Notes under the pieces: generated by a model
What the model was told of the DNA's origin: nothing
What the model saw: the letters and a program-made list of their open reading frames with translations, nothing else
The model's database searches: none
Shown: positions 61,785-64,000 of the stretch, one piece after another
Layout of the letters: each line of letters starts with the position of its first letter
Numbering within the stretch: position 1 is the first letter of the stretch
Position numbers and translations under genes: made by a program
NCBI GenBank assembly: GCA_017540645.1
Contig: JAFYAQ010000023.1
Coordinates: 41,558 to 105,557, forward strand
Length of the DNA: 64,000 nt
Source: Oscillospiraceae bacterium
GTDB taxonomy: Bacteria; Bacillota; Clostridia; Oscillospirales; Oscillospiraceae
Direction: 5' to 3'

Positions 61785-62495
61785 GTGGAACAACAAAGCA
61801 TCGGGCTGCTGAACGGTCGGGGGATATCCTCCCGCACGCTCAAGGAACAGGCCTACCAGCTGATTAAAGACGGGATCCTGTATCACAAGCTTCAGGTCGG
61901 CATGGTCTACTCCCAGGACGCCATCTGCAACGACCTGGGCCTGAGCCGCACACCCGTGCGGGAGGCGCTGCTCCAGCTGGAGCAGGAGGGCTATATCGTC
62001 TTCCTCCGGGGTCGGGGCGTGGAAGTGCTCCCCCTCACCGACGAGCGGGCCGCGGAGATCATGGAGGCGCGCTTTTATCTGGAGCAGATCGGCAGCCGGC
62101 TGGCCGCCTTTCGCCGGACGGAGGAGCATCTGCGGCGGCTGGACGCCGTTATGACGGAGATGACGGAACTTTGCACCTCCGGCGATTCCAAGCTCATGTA
62201 TCGGCTGGACCGGGAGTTCCACACCATTATTTTTGAGGCCTCGGGAAACAGCCTGATGCTCGGCGAGATCGAGACCCTGCGGGACCACTTCCTCCGCTTT
62301 GAGACCTTCTCCGCCTTTGACCGGGAGGATTACGCCCGGGAGGTCATAGAAGAACACGGACAGATTCTGGCCGCGCTCCGGGAGGGTTCGGCAGACAAGG
62401 CGGTGGCGGCCATGCGGCATCACCTGCGGCGCACCTCTCTGCGGACCACCAGCCATCTGCTCTCCCATTTTGAAAACGAGACCCTGGGTCTGTAA
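61785..62495 (+). CDS. GntR-family regulator (FadR/FCD type)
   Basis: A 236-aa protein. The winged HTH (~15-80; RTLKEQAYQLIKDGIL, LGLSRTPVREALLQLEQEGY) is followed by an all-helical FCD ligand domain (~85-220) with the metal-site residues Asp/His (LDREFHTIIFEASGN; EHGQILAAL; MRHHLRR). GTG 61785 is the start, with AGGAG 7 nt upstream. Members of this subgroup often bind a carboxylic-acid inducer. It is divergent from, and likely represses, the amidase/DUF2848/TRAP operon. Confidence 0.92.
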   Translation: MEQQSIGLLNGRGISSRTLKEQAYQLIKDGILYHKLQVGMVYSQDAICNDLGLSRTPVREALLQLEQEGYIVFLRGRGVEVLPLTDERAAEIMEARFYLEQIGSRLAAFRRTEEHLRRLDAVMTEMTELCTSGDSKLMYRLDREFHTIIFEASGNSLMLGEIETLRDHFLRFETFSAFDREDYAREVIEEHGQILAALREGSADKAVAAMRHHLRRTSLRTTSHLLSHFENETLGL

Positions 62496-62519
62496 GGCCC
62501 GGACGCCATTGCGAAAAAA

Positions 62520-62560
62520 GAGCGGGAGTTCCTTCTTTCGAGGGAACTCCCGCTCGTCGT
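62520..62560. terminator. Bidirectional terminator between gntR and the CobW gene
   Basis: GAGCGGGAGTTCC (62520-62532) pairs perfectly with GGAACTCCCGCTC (62543-62555); T run on plus, A run before it gives T on minus. Confidence 0.85.
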
Positions 62561-62571
62561 TTTTCCGGCGT

Positions 62572-63534
62572 TCAATAAAAGGTGGCCACTTCCTGCTCCG
62601 GGGCCGGGGCGCTCCGGATCTCCAGGGCGTGGAGGACCGGGCCGGGGCCGTCGTACACATTCGGCAGGGCGCGGATATCCACCCGGGCGGTCAGGCTGTA
62701 CCAGCCCAGATTTTTCAGCGCGCCGGTGTCGGCGCACTCCGCGGCCAGGGGGATGAAGCGGATATCGTTGGCGCAGCAGGTCATCACATCCCGGCCAAGG
62801 TAAAAATAGCCTTTTTTCAGACTCCGGGATTTGGTGACCGCCTTGCCCTTCAGCCGCAGGGTCTTGCCCTGGTACTTCTGGGGCTGGTCCATGATGTCCT
62901 GGAGGAAGACCGCATAGTCCGCGTCGGCGATCTCCACCACCGGGGCGCTGAGATCGTAGGGCAGGGGCAGCTCGATGTTGTCGTAGCTGATCTTGCCGTC
63001 CGCCGTCTCAAAGGCGATGTCGCAGCGGCGGTTCACGGCCCGGACGATCTTGTGGATCTGGAGCTTCAGGTCCTCGTCCTCGCCGGGGAAGCGGTTGAAC
63101 ACCGCCAGCTCGCAGCTCTGGAGCTTGTCCACCATGAGCTGGCGCATATTGTTGTTGTAGTTGAGGAAGCTGCCGCTGTCGGCAAAGAAGAACTCCTGGG
63201 CCACCACCCACTCCCGGGGCATGTTCCGGTAGAGGGTGTCCAGGGTCCACATGCCGTTGTACTCCACCATCACATAATCGCAGCGGTGCTGCCGCCGGAG
63301 GGCGTCCAGCCGCTCCGTGGTGAAGTCCTCCTCGTTCTCGATGTTGTGGATGAACACGTTGGGGGCGGCGAAGGCGGAGGGGTCGTACTCCTCCTCGCCC
63401 TCCTCGCACACCAGCAGGAGGATGCGGTCGCCGTTGTTGAAGTTGGCGTCCTGGAGGGTCTCCTGGGCAAATTTCGTCTTGCCGGCCTCCAAAAAACCGG
63501 TGAAGAGATAGACCGGGATCTGTTGCGCTGCCAT
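62572..63534 (-). CDS. CobW/COG0523 GTPase fused to a YcgQ/DUF1980-like domain
   Basis: A 320-aa protein. The N-terminal ~220 residues are COG0523-like with a P-loop (FTGFLEAGKTKF, ~11-22), but the canonical CxCC metal motif is replaced by CEEGEEEYD, and EYNGMW stands where ExTG normally is. The C-terminal ~90 residues (KTLRLKGKAV, LGRDVMTCCANDIRFIPL, LKNLGWYSLTARVDI) resemble the DUF1980 domain of YcgQ, with its CC pair. COG0523 proteins deliver zinc or other metals; YcgQ-type proteins belong to a zinc-linked transport system. GAGGAGAGG precedes ATG 63534. It follows a second CobW gene by 13 bp. Confidence 0.85.
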   Translation of the reverse strand: MAAQQIPVYLFTGFLEAGKTKFAQETLQDANFNNGDRILLLVCEEGEEEYDPSAFAAPNVFIHNIENEEDFTTERLDALRRQHRCDYVMVEYNGMWTLDTLYRNMPREWVVAQEFFFADSGSFLNYNNNMRQLMVDKLQSCELAVFNRFPGEDEDLKLQIHKIVRAVNRRCDIAFETADGKISYDNIELPLPYDLSAPVVEIADADYAVFLQDIMDQPQKYQGKTLRLKGKAVTKSRSLKKGYFYLGRDVMTCCANDIRFIPLAAECADTGALKNLGWYSLTARVDIRALPNVYDGPGPVLHALEIRSAPAPEQEVATFY

Positions 63535-63547
63535 AGGCCCTCTCCTC

Positions 63548-64000
63548 TCAGGCGAACAGCTCCGCCACGGCGCTCTCCTTCAGCTCCGCGCCGATGACGC
63601 ACAGCCGGCCCGTGACCCCGGCGCTTCCCCGGCGGATCTCCAGCTCTCCGGGCGTGTAGTCAAAGTGGAACCACTCCCCGGCGTCGGAGGCCACGATGCC
63701 CTTGGCCCGCAGCACGCTGCCGTAGCGGTAGGCGTCCCCCAGATCCTCCAGCTTCTCCCGCAGCTCGTCCTCGGTGAAGCGCCGGGCCGTCTCCAGGCCC
63801 CAGGAGGTGAACACCTCGTCCGCGTCGTGCCCGTGGTGGTGATGGTGATGGTGATGATCGTGCTCGTGGTCGTGCTCCTCATGCTCATGGTCATGATCGT
63901 GCTCGTCATGATCATGATCGTCGTGGTCGTGCTCCTCATGCTCATGATGATGCTCATGCTCCTCATGCTCATGGTCATGATCATGATGGTGATGATGGCA
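63548..64000 (-). CDS. COG0523 (CobW) protein with long His/Asp/Glu tract (C-terminal part)
   Basis: The frame is open to the window edge; 150 C-terminal residues are present. From the edge to about 63820 it encodes some 60 residues made almost only of His, Asp and Glu (HHHHHDHDHEHEE pattern), then the CobW C-terminal domain (VFTSWGLETARRFTEDEL, YGSVLRAKGIV, GEWFHFDYTPGELEI, RLCVIGAEL). His-rich COG0523 proteins store or insert zinc (or nickel/cobalt). The GTPase domain lies beyond the window. Confidence 0.88.
   Translation of the reverse strand, partial: CHHHHHDHDHEHEEHEHHHEHEEHDHDDHDHDEHDHDHEHEEHDHEHDHHHHHHHHGHDADEVFTSWGLETARRFTEDELREKLEDLGDAYRYGSVLRAKGIVASDAGEWFHFDYTPGELEIRRGSAGVTGRLCVIGAELKESAVAELFA

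Noticed and set aside
63820..64000. His-codon tract considered as a simple DNA microsatellite
   Set aside because: The frame is kept throughout, Asp and Glu alternate with His, and it joins a normal CobW C-terminal domain; it is a coding metal-binding tract.

Overview
The window looks like a piece of a high-GC, anaerobic, endospore-forming Clostridia chromosome, most like the gut Oscillospiraceae (Flavonifractor/Oscillibacter/Lawsonibacter type). That assignment is inferred from gene content (the spore germination gene ypeB, CotH-type and BspA/InlB-type surface proteins, a TRAP system, the dgt-dnaG-rpoD block) and from GC-rich coding with strong Shine-Dalgarno sites; no rRNA or species marker is present. 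There is no transposase gene, CRISPR array or prophage.

Layout. 1-3600: part of a MoxR-like AAA ATPase, its membrane-protein neighbour, a CstA-type transporter and a small DUF2007-like protein. 3.8-10.6 kb: a giant secreted protein (about 2,250 aa; BspA leucine-rich repeats plus InlB-type B-repeats). 10.76-14.9 kb: tRNA-Val(GAC), a zinc-ribbon membrane protein, ypeB and gltX, with a hairpin-rich 200-bp insertion between the last two. 15-19.7 kb: a WecA/TagO-like transferase, three tiny overlapping genes on the other strand, and a tightly coupled operon (phosphoesterase, SDR, acyltransferase, tadA). 19.7-24 kb: the proline operon proB-proC-proA, whose last ~297 bp is duplicated on the far side of a decayed ~1.1 kb segment. 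24-26.5 kb: divergent LysR regulator and PutP symporter with a palindromic candidate operator between them. 26.7-31 kb: two tandem CNNM/CBS proteins, hflX (apparently starting at ATT) and a YigZ-family gene.

31-38 kb: a second giant surface protein (CAP domain, leucine-rich repeats, B-repeats, conserved C-terminal domain) followed by a membrane-anchored Gly/Pro-rich protein. 38.5-42.8 kb: dgt, dnaG, rpoD. 42.9-47.2 kb: an orphan ATP-grasp ligase, a Na/Pi cotransporter and a NahK-like sugar kinase. 47.4-55.1 kb: a CotH protein carrying lamin-tail domains, an XRE membrane regulator, a PIG-L-type lipoprotein and a membrane LRR-like protein. 55.2-62.5 kb: a seven-gene catabolic operon on the minus strand (nitrilase-type amidase, DUF2848, TRAP DctP/DctQ/DctM, YczE-like protein, FAH-family hydrolase) with a divergent GntR regulator; a perfect 20-bp palindrome sits on its predicted promoter. 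62.5-64 kb: two COG0523 (CobW) proteins, one fused to a YcgQ/DUF1980-like domain and one with a roughly 60-residue His/Asp/Glu tract, cut by the window end.

The strongest leads are the proA 3'-end duplication around a decayed element, three related hairpin-rich intergenic elements that look like small non-autonomous repeats, the regulated catabolic TRAP operon, and the paired COG0523 genes. Gene functions are from family recognition by eye; no database search was possible.
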